A DNA stretch of 64,000 nt from Pyrrhosoma nymphula (lineage: Eukaryota > Arthropoda > Insecta > Odonata > Coenagrionidae). Shown piece by piece: positions 1 to 11,471 of this stretch; the first letter of the stretch is position 1; the number at the start of each line of letters is the position of its first letter. The translations under genes were made by a program, and so were the position numbers. The DNA lies in NCBI GenBank assembly GCA_963573305.1, contig OY754327.1:181296386-181360385 (forward strand), read 5' to 3'. The notes beneath the pieces are model-generated. The model made no database searches and was not told where the DNA came from. It worked only from the letters and a program-made list of their open reading frames with translations.

Positions 1-1539
1 AGTAAAGCATTGAATATTATGTTATCAATGAACCGAATACGAAATTCTATGTAGTTTTATTTTGCAAAGGGGTGTTTCAACTTTCTGGGAGCTATATGCT
101 CTCTCAAAGAAAGGAAGTTGTCATGGTACCTAAATATAGGTTCATAAACCTAAAAAAGGCACAGGCAATTCAACCTATGCTAGAGAATATTGTATAATGG
201 AGGCAACATTGCAGATGCTAAATTGGCTATGTCAAATCGAAAGTTTATTTGCGTATTTAGCATTTTATATACGGCAGCAGACTTTGGTCTTGTATGCCTG
301 ATAGCATATCGTTTTGGCCCTAATACAAGTTTCTAATGATGAACCCAGTGCATACCATCGAGTGGGCTAACATCAACTCAAGAATTATTGTTAGACATTA
401 ATACATATCACACACACATATCAATGTATATGATCTCGTCTGTGAAACATCCGCACTTCATTGAAGTTTGTATTCGCTGCTCTTCTGCACCTAACTGATT
501 ACGCAAGATATTCCTTTTCGCCTCCACATCTTGCACAGTTGATCCAAAACGGAAAGGTTCCACTCTCGCCACTATTTCATTAGGGTTCTCTATCCTTAAA
601 AAATTATTATGGTAATGTGCGGATTTATTATTGTAAAATGGTGGTCGTATTTGCCCTTTTCCATGAGAGCTGTAGTCGCTTAGACCATCCACGAGCACGA
701 TGTATTGCGAGACATTTCCAAAGGCTCCGCAGTTCTCTTAAGTCTATAATGCTAGTTTGACTGATAGCCACGCGTAGCGCAACATTCGTTCTTTTCGGCT
801 GTGCACTCTGATTAGCCAAATGACGGAGTCACCTACGTCTTCAGGGACGGTAAGAAGGACATGCTGAAATGACGAAAAAAAGTGAAAGGGATCCCTATAA
901 ATACCGCTATCCCTGAAAGTGATCGTGTAAACGTTCATTTTCAAGCTATCATTCGAGCTGCCATTGGAGCCATCCCTGATAAGGGACGGAAAAAATGATC
1001 ATGTGATTCAGGCTTTAGAGTTATGTCAGTGCAAATATTATGATTTTCATGCTTTATACTGGAATGCTTCGATTACTTTATACTCATGATCTTAATCTCT
1101 TTCCTTGCTGTAACGGGAATGTATAGCACCATTTAGGTATTGTACTAGGCTTTTATTGAGAGGTGATATATACGTTAACAATTGCTAACTCGTTAGCTGT
1201 CCAAATAAGACATTTATGCATCATCTTTGAAACTATAAGTTTATGGCGAATAATATTTTATCTTCGCTCATTCGATGCGATGCAAGTGATGACTACGAGC
1301 CACCAGATGGATATAATTTCTCGAGGCGCGCATGAATTTCCAATGCTCGACTGAAGGGGCTGAATTCCATCCGCGTGGTAGCCATTCACGTTTCCCATTC
1401 TCTCTAGCAGAATGTGCTACGTGAAATCGTAGCCATGCGTGACTACTATTCCAACGAAACTGCGACGCCATTTTCACCACTTAGGAAGGTGTTTCTTGAA
1501 CGCTGCCTCGAAATTATTAGTGATGAATACTCGTGATTT
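1..1539. other. Unassigned sequence upstream of catulin
   Basis: No gene is recognised. Minus-strand open frames at 408-698 (96 codons), 628-819 and 744-944 overlap in different frames. They could be pieces of a decayed coding sequence, but I recognise no domain in them. No repeats or RNA genes are visible. Confidence 0.5.
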
Positions 1540-1870
1540 TTAACGCGGGGGTGTGGGAAGTGGAGTGTGGATTTGGGGCGTGGGGAGGGAAGTGCTTGGG
1601 GTGAGATTGGGTTGGGGGTGGGTGAGGGAGGGATGTTGGGTGAGGGAGGGGGTGTGGAAGCGCGGCAGCGAGGCGTGGAAAGGGCTCTCGTGGCGCGGCG
1701 CAGAGAGTGTGCGGCGGGGAAGAGAGCGTTGGAAATGAAAGGCTGCTAGGTGCTTCACGCCGCCGGGGCAGATCGCGCTCGCTTGCACGGTGCATTTCCC
1801 GCGATTTCCCTACGTCCCCCTTCTCGCCGCGAAAATCGTGGAGTCCCTTGCCGTAGCGTGGGGAATCGGT
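1540..1870. other. GC-rich island with strongly G-skewed tract
   Basis: From about 1547 to 1740 the plus strand is almost free of C while carrying many GGG runs (ggggtgg, gggagggatg and similar), so it could form G-quadruplexes. It then changes at about 1660-1860 to CpG-containing sequence (gcgcggc, cgccgcg). Both are foreign to the AT-rich surroundings. It could be a promoter-associated island of an upstream catulin exon or of another gene, but no coding start is identified. Confidence 0.55.
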
Positions 1871-2115
1871 TGCACTTTTGTTTCGTAGTCTCCTCTTTTT
1901 CTTTGTTGAATAAGCCTTCCGTCAAGCAAGGTCATTTTTCTCTCGAGTGGGAAAGTCTCATTATGCAGTTATGTCTGTTCCGTAAATGCTCGCCCTTATG
2001 ACTTAAATGTTGCTATGTTCGGGGGCTAGTGGTTGATTTTACCTGGGGGGCTTTTCTGTATCTTCTCGGTATTTCCGAGCCTCAAAAGTGACGAAATTTT
2101 GGCGTCACAGCCTCT

Positions 2116-2410
2116 AAAATTTCAAATATCAATTACAAATTTGAGATTTGTTGGGGGCTGTGACATCAAATCCACGGATTTTCCGAGGTCCGACCGTGTC
2201 GAGTCCTTACTGAATAAGACCCATGTGCTGGGTCACAGAAATATGTCATTGCGCAGTATGAAAAATTTAAATATCAATTACAAATTTGAGATTTGTTGGG
2301 GGCTGTAACATCAAATCCACAGATTTTCCGAGGTCCGACCGAGTCCTTACTGAATAAGACCCCTGTGCTGGGTCACAGAAATATGTCATTGCGCAGTATT
2401 AAAAATTTAA
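2116..2410. repeat. Tandem duplication, about 145-bp unit, two copies
   Basis: Copy 1 (about 2116-2260) and copy 2 (about 2261-2400) are nearly identical. The second lacks about 5 bp in the gaccgtgtcgagtcc stretch. A third unit begins with aaaaatttaa at 2401 and then diverges. No coding frame is conserved between the copies. Confidence 0.9.
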
Positions 2411-4561
2411 GTTTTCGCGACGGTTCCTAATGTAGTAGTAATCAATAACCAGTATCAGCATTAAAAAACTGGTGGAAGAATTTCTTGTTGACCCTTCAAA
2501 ACTTGATCGTCATCGTGACATCGCGTCGTAGGCTTCGAAAACACTTCTTCACAACATCAACTCCTTTTTCCCGGATTTTTTTTCTCTTTATCTGCTGCTA
2601 TGAGTGCTTTCTCTCCATTCATTTGCCATTACTTTCTCATTGAACTTTCCCAATTCTATCACGGCCTGCAACATCCCATTTATTCGTATTTTTCTTGTTT
2701 GGTCTAGTTTCTCCCATTCGTCGCGTTAATTTTTCTGCCCGCTCAAATCTTTACCCGCCTCCTTTGATTCACTAATTTCTCAATACTCTTTATATTTGTT
2801 CTTTCATTTTGCCACATAATCTCTTGAATTTTTTTAATTCTGCTTCTAGCCCTGTGTACGCCTAACACTTTTACTGGCTTGATTTTTTTTATCATTGGCA
2901 GTAACAGAGACACTATAACTTCTCTTCCCATCTCTTTCTATATACCGTTTCTCCACCCGCATTCCATACTGAGCTATTTTGATATTTTGAATGAATTACC
3001 TATCAATCCAGTGTACTACCACATTGTGTCATATATCATTAACTTGGTCCACACTGCTCTATCGAATGCTTTATCGAAATTAACGAAGGAAGCGAAAGCT
3101 ATTCAGGCTGTGGTTGGCCCTATTCTCCAATTTTCTATTACCTTAAATAGAGTATTATGTCCTTCGCTGCTTGCCAAATTGAGCTGACCCCTCACTCTGA
3201 ATCTATGCTCTTTCTCACAAAAATGGAGGAATCAGGCGAGTTCTTATTTCTTTCAAGTTTTCTAGATTTCTTTCTTATTCTTAGTTCTTATTATGCTCTT
3301 TCTCGTTATGGAGGTATTCTTAGGAAGTATTTTGTCCTAAACTGTCCGTGAATGCGGTGGACTATCCCTCAAGCCTTACCATTTACCTCAATTCTTGACT
3401 GTTTCTGCAGTAACATTATTCCTTCGAATTACTTTTTTCCACAATTTCCTGTGCTGGTTTTCTTCCAAGCTATGCAGTACTCCATGACCCTTTCTATCCT
3501 TACCCAAGTCAGGCTTGGGGCTTGTATTCAAAGCCTCTTTCCCTTGACGTTTGCCAAAATATTCTTTTTGCGTTTGTCCTTACCTCCTCTGAGTGTATGT
3601 ACCTGAGTGAGATATAATAATTCTCTCACTTTCCGCCAGTAAGTGACATCACTTTTCCATTCATTTTCGGGAATTTGTTCTCCATCTCGAGTGTCACGTT
3701 CACTTTTCTCTGCTGGGATGTCATCGCATCGCTTTTTCCCACTCTTCTCTCGCCCTATGGTTTCAGCGCTCGTTTGCTTTTTTCTTTATTCATCTTTCTC
3801 TCCAACCCCTTGATAGCTACCTCTCTTCAATCTTCCTCATCATCTCTCTGTAGAGATTGGATTTCGTATTCCTTTTTAATATACTCTTCTCAAATTATGT
3901 ATTACTGATAACTTTTTCAGCATTAGAATTTTTGGTGCTTTCTTAAAGGCTCATTCTTTATTATTTCTTTTATCTTTTTGTTTAACATGTCTATTTCTCT
4001 TTATTTCATACGGCTAATGACTCCTAGCTATAGAATTTTGAAACGTCAGTCCGCGCCACAACAACTTTTCCACGACTCTCGTCTTTCTTCCGGCTCCAAT
4101 CACATATTTCGCCCTCTGCCAAATCGGTTACATCCATCCATCTCTGCTCCCGACCCAGCCGAGTCACTTCTAAACTGCCCTCCATACAACTCTTCGTCTT
4201 TCAGTTGAACCCCTCAAAGCTCTCCATATCTTGTTTTCATTCCGTCTGAAATCCATTAACTTAAGTCCCTCTTCCCCGATTACTCGGTCTTCTATGAATC
4301 GGACTCGGAATCAGTTTTGCGCCAACGTTCATTCTCACTTCCATCTCTACCCAAACCTCTCTGCATTTCCTCAGAATCCTAGAGTTAAAATATTTTGCTG
4401 AAATTGGCCACTCCTGTCTTACTTCCTGGCCTAACACTGTCCATTTCGAGTGCACACTCATTAATCTGACTTGCTCCTGTTCAAAGAATTGCGGGAAAAG
4501 CCGCGAATGTCATCTTGGCGGAGTCACCCACTGAAGAGCTACGCACATCAGTGAAATTCAC
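2411..4561. other. Pyrimidine-rich region, unidentified
   Basis: The plus strand is strongly C/T-rich for about 1.8 kb (mostly 2560-4450). Many short plus-strand frames result, none with a recognisable domain. The minus strand is correspondingly A/G-rich, as in Lys/Glu-rich ORF1 regions of retroelements. I could not identify a reverse transcriptase or zinc knuckle. Confidence 0.4.
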
Positions 4562-4800
4562 AAATGAAAAAAAAATCATTCGCGTCGACCACGATTCAAA
4601 CTCGGGGACTGGCTGCGACTCCGCTTAAGTTACTATTAAGACTAGTCGGGACCCTCATTACTTTAAATACATCGAATGGATACTTTCCAAGTAAACATAT
4701 TGCAAAGATGGTGAAATTCGCCATGAAAAAATCATTTGACTTGACCAGGATTCGAGCCCGGTCAGGTGTGTTAGCCAGTTACAGTACCAAGCCATCTTAA
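4562..4800 (-). repeat. Two tRNA-derived SINE heads
   Basis: On the minus strand, 4800-4725 reads TGGCTTGGTACTG (A-box-like), then GGGCTCGAATCCTGG (B-box-like). A second, more diverged head is at about 4655-4580 with GAGTTTGAATCG. Each is followed by an AATGATTTTTTCAT-type stretch. Neither folds as an intact tRNA by eye. A related copy lies at 42900-43020. Confidence 0.6.
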
Positions 4801-4966
4801 TTCAAGGCGAATTCAAGCGGGGGGTTTAGACGAACAAGATATTTTCGTCCCCAGTCTACATTGTAGCACAGGAGACGTGGTCGTGCATGATATGCCACAA
4901 TTGCGGAGAATAAACCCAACATTGTCGCTTTAGAACGACTAACTGAAAATTTTCCAATCATTGTGG

Positions 4967-5149
4967 TTGCACAAATGATTTGGTACGCAGCCACGCGCAC
5001 GGGTGAGAAGTTATGCACCAAAGACGGTGAAATTCGGCATGAGATTCACTCCATTTTCCAATGATTTTTTCATGGCAAATTTCACCACCTTTGGTGTATA
5101 ACTTCGCACCCGTGCGCGTGACTGCGCACCACATCATTTGTGCAATCGC
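4967..5149. repeat. Inverted pair of SINE-body sequences
   Basis: The left arm (ttgcacaaatgatttgg ... caccaaagacggtgaaatt) is the reverse complement of the right arm (aaatttcaccacctttggtg ... catcatttgtgcaatc), with a short spacer around 5045-5075. The same block without inversion occurs at 42213-42300. This suggests two SINE copies inserted head to head, or a foldback derivative. Confidence 0.75.
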
Positions 5150-5490
5150 TATGATTTTAAGCATATTGCGTTGAAAAGTGGCGTAAAATTTCGTAAAATG
5201 CAACGAAGTGCACACGAGTGTGAGTACCACGTGGAATTTTATGCGCAATACCTCATGTCAACATGTCTTTCCTTTAAATCTCTCATAAAACTCGTAGCAA
5301 AAGAGGTAGCTCAATGGTTTATCAGGGAAACAAATTTTCTTGTGATAATATTTTTGTAGGAGGGTAGTTTTACATGTTATATGCTTGTTTAATGTGAAGA
5401 GATAGAGATAATATCCTAAGAATGGCGTTTTAGGCCCTCTACTGCCGCTAAGTGTATTTATAATAAAATAAATAAATAAAACTTGTAAAA

Positions 5491-6014
5491 ACATGGTTTT
5501 ATTAAAAAATGTACTAAAAAGTAGATAATAATTTTTGAGCTGTCACACCTGGCCTACAACTGGCAGAACGTGATTATTTGTCACTAAAAATAAAATAATG
5601 GGAATGCAACCAACATTTGTGATGCAAAAGACTTTTCGCCGAAAACACCTAAGTCCTACACAAGCTTGTGATGCTAAAGACTTTTCAACAAATTGCTGTA
5701 AAGGTTGAGGCCAGCTTCGCTTGCCGGAAATTCCTAGTCTTAATCACAATTTGTGGTACTAAAGACTATTCAACAAATGACAGTAAAGTTTGAGGCAAGA
5801 TTCACTTGCCGGAAATTCCTGGTCCTGCACAATTTGGAATACTAAAGACTTTTTACTACGTTACATATACAGTAATGGTAAAGTCTTTTGTATCACAAAT
5901 GGTTGCACCCCCATTTTTTTATTTTTAGTCACAAATAATCACGTTCTGCCTGTTGTTGTGACAGCTCAAAAATTAATTTCTACTTTTTAGTACATTTTTT
6001 TAATAAAACCATGT
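5491..6014. mobile_element. Foldback/TIR element, about 520 bp
   Basis: Long inverted arms run from 5491 (ACATGGTTTTATTAAAAAATG) to about 5640 and from about 5880 to 6014 (ending AATAAAACCATGT). They share the gctgtcac, gcagaacgtgattatttgt and gacttttg blocks in reverse complement. The centre holds two direct copies of a taaag-ttgaggc-cttgccggaaattcct unit (about 5700-5820). There is no transposase. Confidence 0.8.
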
Positions 6015-6075
6015 TATTTAATTTATGTAAGTTTCTGTTGGATTTCTGCGATAAAATTATACTTTTTTAGCAACA

Positions 6076-6107
6076 GTTTCGCCGTGCTGTTCTACCGGCT
6101 TCGTCAG
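6076..6107 (-). ncRNA. Hammerhead-ribozyme-like core beside Penelope remnant
   Basis: On the minus strand the order is CTGACGA (6107-6101), A, GCCG (6099-6096), a loop, CGGC (6084-6081), then GAAAC (6080-6076). This is the CUGANGA / stem II / GAAA arrangement of a hammerhead core with a perfect 4-bp stem II. Penelope-like elements are known to carry hammerhead motifs, and a Penelope GIY-YIG remnant lies directly upstream on the same strand. I did not confirm stems I and III or a cleavage site, so activity is unproven. Confidence 0.5.
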
Positions 6108-6167
6108 GCTTTCTAAATCAGCAATGAAAAAGAAGTAAACAAACTTAAGCGGTTATTATGTAGCATA

Positions 6168-6458
6168 TTAATACTTGAGTTTTTCAAAAGTCTTTTTCCA
6201 CGTAAGTTTGTAGCCATCTCCTCTGTTTAGGTTGTTAGGTCTTTTTTCTATTTCAATGGCTTCCCTGATGATTCATGGATAGTAGCTAATTTCTTTACAT
6301 AAAACTTTTTTCATTTTGATGTCAATACTGTGACCTTCTAAAAGTGTGTGCTCAGCTACGGCAGAGTGATTCCTATCTTTCTTCCGAATAGCCCGTTCGT
6401 GTTCCTTTAGTCTGCATTCTTTGCTCTCTTTGTCTGGCCAAAATAAGATTTTCAGCAA
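6168..6458 (-). pseudogene. Penelope-like element, GIY-YIG endonuclease end (broken)
   Basis: Minus-strand translation gives CRLKEHERAIRKKDRNHSAV, then AEHTLLEGHSID and ISYYP, a stop (6275-6273), and in the same frame IIREAIEIEKRPNNLN ... GYKLTW ... KLKY followed by a natural stop at 6170-6168. This is the conserved C-terminal half of the GIY-YIG domain of Penelope-like retroelements. YFGQTKRAK, the YIGQT-like motif, is visible just upstream in another frame, so there is a frameshift as well as the in-frame stop. The upstream reverse transcriptase part is missing or displaced by the insertion at 6461-7243. Confidence 0.85.
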
Positions 6459-6460
6459 CT

Positions 6461-7243
6461 TACTCTTACTCCCAGGGCCATCTATATCTTAGGCGATATT
6501 TAGCCGCATCAACAAATCCCCTCCACCTGGATCGACCTTCTGCCTCTACTTCTGTTGCTCCAATTTTCTGCATATCCGTTCTCACTTGGTCCCACCATCT
6601 TAGTCGTGGTCTTCCTCGGGGTCTTCTTCCTTCAGGAATCCCATTTAGTATCTCCTTCAGCAAACATCCCTCCTCTTTCCTTAGAATATATCCAGCCCAT
6701 CTTATTCTTCTTGCCTTAATTTCACTTGTTATGTCTGGATGTTTATATAGATTCCTGATTTCTCTGTTGTGTTTTTTTCTCCATTGTCCTTCTTCGTATG
6801 TGGGCCCATAGATTTTTCGCAATATCTTATTCTCGAACACTATTAGTTTTTTCTCATCCTTCTTCGACAGCCTCCACGTTTCGGATCCGTAGAGTAGTAC
6901 TGGGGATATTATTGTTTTATAGAGTCTAATTTTGGTTTTGTGCGACAGGGCTTTAGAAGATATAATTCGGTTGCATGCATGCAGACATCTGTTGGCGAGG
7001 TTTAACCTGTATTGTATTTCTGGCTCTATCGTGTTGTCATTTGTTAAAATTACTCCTAAATACTTAAAATGGTCTACTTTTTCAAATGCAAGACCATCTA
7101 TTTGTAGAGGACCTGTATTTCTATTTTGGCGTCTTGAAAAATGCATGTATTTAGTTTTTGTTTCATTTATTTTCAGTCCTATTTTTTCCGCTTCCTTCCT
7201 AAATACATTTGTCAACATTGTTAAATCTTTTAAACTACAGAAA
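6461..7243 (-). mobile_element. 5'-truncated non-LTR retrotransposon insertion with 13-bp TSD
   Basis: The segment is flanked by identical ATTTTCAGCAACT at 6448-6460 and 7244-7256, a target-site duplication. On the minus strand it encodes the C-terminal part of a reverse transcriptase (7243 to 6466, open throughout). Landmarks are LKINETKTKYMHFSR, HFKYLGVILTND, LLYGSETWRLSKKDE, RRIRWAGYILRKEEG and RPRGRPRLRWWDQVR, ending RYRWPWE. This tail is common in insect endonuclease-RT elements; an RTE-like affiliation is tentative. The 3' end is a very short (gtaaga)-like tail and the 5' end is truncated. It interrupts the Penelope-like remnant. Confidence 0.9.
6466..7243 (-). pseudogene. Reverse transcriptase C-terminal fragment
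   Basis: About 258 codons are open with no internal stop, suggesting a recent insertion. It starts after the catalytic FADD box (the first recognisable part is LKDLTMLTNVFRKEAEKIGL), so the catalytic core is absent and the fragment cannot be an active polymerase. The first Met of the open frame lies in the flanking target duplication and is not a true start. Confidence 0.88.
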
Positions 7244-7256
7244 ATTTTCAGCAACT

Positions 7257-10200
7257 ACAGAAAAAAATTCCAAAATAAACTTGCCAAAATTAAAATGAAC
7301 TGCGAAAATCTACAAAAAAGTTCATGTTGTTTAAGTTTTTTTATTTTATAGTTTTTAGTTTTTAATAATTTTGTCGATTTTTCATTTTTATACCCATGAG
7401 TCTTGGACAAATAACGGTTGACTCGTTCATGCGACACTAAAAAAAATACTTTGTGAATATCAAGGAAAGATTGTTTAGCCTTAAACCGTTGTAAAATTTC
7501 AAATTGATTGATAATTAGCAAACTGTGTGGGATTATTTGGCAAATATTTGTGAAGAACTTGACCATCAGTGTAGTTCATCCATTTTCCCCAAGGACACCG
7601 CTACTAAGGAAGTATTATGATAAGCATCAAAGTACACCACTAATCCCAAATTCCATTTTTTCTTTGCCTATTTCCACTACTTTGTTTTAGCTTATATATT
7701 AACAATTGGCTGGGTAAATAGAGCTGTCGGCGAGTAACCGAGGAATTTTGGGCCTCATATTATCAATATAAAGCCTCTGAAAAATTATAAAAATTGGGCC
7801 CGCCATCAGTTATACCCTTATATATCACGTTTTGATATAAGATAGGATTGATGAGGGTCATGAAAGTATTTACCACCGTGGTCGATTGACGGAGATCTCC
7901 GTCGAAGTTCCCAGGAGATGGCGCGGCTCTGCCATGTCTCAAATACTTAAGGGAAAAATGTGGGCATATTCCAGCATGGGAGCGAGGGAGTTATGCTTTG
8001 GCAGACGCCCGCCGCTGGCTGAATGGACTCACGAAGAGAGGCTTCTTGATATATTTTCCTTAGAAGCGCTAAGAGTTGAATTAAGAGAGCAACTCTTGTG
8101 CGGAAATTGCCTACAAGTGTCAAGAGTAGCCAAAGTGTCCAAACCGTGTCTAATTTTATTTATTTTCTGCCAAGAGTGTTTCTTCAAGTGCGGCTTAAAC
8201 TACATAGTCACCACTGATTATTTTCAATCATCTAAAAATGTTAGTAATTGGCTTATCTAATCAGTTTTTTAAAGTAGCCGGCATAAGAGGAGTACTTCAT
8301 TGCGGATACCTTTCCCTGGTCTTAGGTGGATTTGGCGAGACTGGGAGAGGGGGAGGAGGAGGGCAGAAGCAGCAGAATGAGGAAGGCGAAAACTGTTTAC
8401 GAGCGGGCACGAACCCAAACAAGCTCCCCCTCCTCTCTTCATTGTGACGACATCTCTGGCAGCGGAGGAGTAGCCTGTTGATTTGGCCCATGATATAACC
8501 CAGCTGAAGAAAAAATCTCCTCCGGTGGCCATTTCCCTTACGAAAAAGGCAGTGTGATAGCATATGGGCCGATCCAAATTAACAGATCCTACTCCGCACC
8601 TGACTCATGAGTTTTAAAGTACCTACCTACTTTCTTCAGTTGAATATAATTTTAAATTGTGTATTATTGCAGGTTAACGCATTACGAGGTGATTTTAATG
8701 AGATTGGAATTCTCGTTAGCAAAAATCTTTCTTCTGTTTCTAGCTACATGATACGATTTTTGCTCTGCTTGTTGCAAAATATTGACTCCCATAATTGAAA
8801 TTAAGGAATTAAATTGTATTACCTTCAAGAAAGAAGCGAACAACTCATATCGGAGAAGGCAAGGCTAAAAGGAGAAAATGTTTCAGTGGTGTGCGGCATA
8901 AAATATTTTTTGTCAAACTTTGCATTTTCGAAAAATGACACTGTTTTCCATTAACTTTTGGCATAAAAAGGAGTGATAAATTTTAATTGGATAGCGTGCA
9001 ATCATACACGGGAGTTCGGGAATTATTTTTCCAAAGAAATTTAAGGAGAGTGCATGTAAGTTTACTACTACTAGAGAATGCATCGCAATCTTATTACAAC
9101 TTTTCAATAGAAATATTTTGAAATAACCAATTAATCCCATTACTATTTACCGTTCAAAATATTTTACCACCAGTTCTTTGAAACCATTTCCGTAAGTAAA
9201 TTTTCCACAGGCACTCCATGCATTTGTAATCCGTTCAACTGCATTGACAAGGTATACTTAAAATCGGGCGTGCCTCTTTTAAGTAACTCACAGACTACAA
9301 CTTTAGACTTAAGGCCCTTTAGCAGAAAAATATTTTGATTCGTATAATACGCTATCTTTTCCGACTTTGTCTCGGTAATTCCGCCACTGGTATCCTTGAG
9401 CTGGTTCATGTTCTAAGTGATTGCATTCTTAGATAACGGGTCGTCCTCTTTCCTTGTCGTCTCCTTTTATCTTTTCCCCAGTAAATTGCTGGTAATAAGG
9501 CCCCAGTAAACTCTGGGATTGCGTGGCAGCGGAGTGAATCTACGTATATCTCATTTTGCTAACGAACAGCGCATTTCAAACCTCTTAACGGATAGTTCGC
9601 CTGGGCATGGTTTGTCTAATATCTTTCCGCGTGTTACATGGTATATCATTTGAGTAGCGAGGAGAGTGCGGAGACCATTTATCGCCTAATGAGCGAGTAA
9701 TTGCGAGCCCAAACAAAATTCAATAAAGACCATTTCGTCGTGTTCACTGGAATTAACATCGGAAACTTAAATGGGAAATCTGTTGATTGTAGTATTCGGA
9801 TTTTTATGTATCCCAGTAAAGTATATCAGGGTCTTAATTGGCTTTTGAGTATAACCTGAGGAATTTATTTAATGAACTACGTTGAGAGGAGATAATTAAA
9901 GCTGGCACGCAAAGTTTTGTTTGCATACATTTTCATTCTTGACACGCAAACGAATACCCATTCTCGATTACTGACCTGGGTTCTTCTTCAAAGCGTTGTC
10001 CAAAAGATATAAGAGATGGTTTTAAATTCCCAGCGATATCTCCCTTTCATTGTTTGACTTACAAGAAAACCAGAGGTATGTCTGGAATATGTATGTATGC
10101 ACAAGCAAATTGACAATGAATAAGAAAAACATGGATTCTTAAATACATAAAAGCTAAGAACCAAACTTTTAAACAGGTGCTTCAAAAATTTTACTTTCAT

Positions 10201-11167
10201 GTAATAAGGCTCTTGAATGTTCTAAATCACTTCAATTTGAGTAAATTCACGGTTGCCTTTGGTTAGAAAACTTGCCATTTGTATTTTTTTGTACCTTTTG
10301 GTTGGTATTACTGGGTGTGGAGGCGCATTTTAACGGCACAAAGCTCGCCTTCCCCAGTTGGAAAAGAGTATTTACGATCGCTAATTTTTTCTCTATATAT
10401 TTTTTTCATATATTTCATTCATTAGGCCTGCATAACGACCTCCACTCTCTCTTAATTGAATTGGTCCATCGAATGGCATTGGTGAGTGTTAAATGGCGCT
10501 TTCCCTCTGTTCGTTTATCTCCCTTTAATTTAGCAATGAGTTTTCGAAGTATCGAAAACACGCTATGGCTTTACAAATCGAAGAAGGTATTCTTACCATT
10601 GGCTATTGACATGGAATTTTTCGACCTCCAGTGAGCTTTCATGCTTGTGTGAATAAGAATTTAAACTATGGACATAAATAATTTACATTACGTGATAGTA
10701 TGATTTTTCTAGCATATAATACCCGGCTGATCTTTGAAACATAAAAAACAATCATTCCTTTCTAGAATTATTGTAGCGATACAAATATTTTTTCATCGTA
10801 GAATGATTTATTTGGCTAAATGAATATCAGACATTAAAATTCATGGCCGTGGCATCTATACTTCGTAATAGTAGGTGTGTAAATGACTCATATTATCAAC
10901 CACCTCCACTAACAAAGGACTAAAGCGAAACTGAGCGATCCGTTCTTTCTTCGCGAATTCTATTTTCTACGAATTGTCACACCTTCGAGCCAACAATTAG
11001 TATTCTTCTTTTATTTAAATAGGCATGTTCGATTTCGGTTCTTTCTATACGATGGAGAGCGATCCAAAAAGGCACCAGCATATGATCGAATGTTTTCAAT
11101 CCGAAGATTATTGCTCAATGAGTAGTTACATCTCCTGAATCTCATTTCATATACCGCTGCTAATATT
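7257..11167. other. Unassigned upstream or intronic sequence
   Basis: Mostly AT-rich without recognisable genes. A plus-strand open frame at 7886-8260 (124 codons, MTEISVEVPRRWRGSAMS ...) and minus-strand frames at 8269-8577 lie in a locally GC-richer patch, but I recognise no domain. No catulin N-terminal exon was found here. Confidence 0.45.
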
Positions 11168-11471
11168 GTCTAGATCAGGGGCGGCGTGGCCAGGGCGAGA
11201 AGGCGGAGATTCCCGCCCGGGCCACGCACTAGGTTTCGGGCTCGGGTCCGAAGGGCCAGGCCACGAACTTTGAACAGCCAGTAGACCAAACATCTTTGAG
11301 TGAAAGTACAGTTTTGTCATACTGTACATTAATACCTATGAAATTGTAGTTTAACGCGTTTTTAACGCACAAATGTTTTCAGAAGGGGGGAGGGAGGGTC
11401 ACAAAAACCGGGCCCCTCTGAACGTGCAGCGGCCCGGGCCCCTAAGCACCCACGCCGCACCTGGTCTAGAT
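11168..11471. mobile_element. hAT-type MITE, 288 bp, perfect 8-bp TSD
   Basis: The target duplication GTCTAGAT is exact at 11168-11175 and 11464-11471. The termini are CAGGGGCGGCGTGG (11176) and, reverse-complemented, CAGGTGCGGCGTGG (ending 11463). An 8-bp duplication with CAGGG-type ends is the hAT signature. The interior is GC-rich with no coding capacity. Confidence 0.93.

Noticed and set aside
408..698. 96-codon minus-strand open frame as a gene
   Set aside because: No recognisable domain, no splice or start context, and overlapping frames of similar length in the other phases.
1553..1788. Overlapping open frames in the G-rich tract
   Set aside because: Frames are open in several phases on both strands because of base composition; the products are low complexity.
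4722..4800. Functional tRNA gene
   Set aside because: A- and B-box-like sequences are present, but acceptor and anticodon stems do not pair by eye; similar diverged copies elsewhere indicate SINEs.
7886..8260. 124-codon plus-strand open frame as an upstream catulin exon
   Set aside because: It does not resemble the catulin N-terminal helices, and no phase-compatible donor leading to exon A was found.
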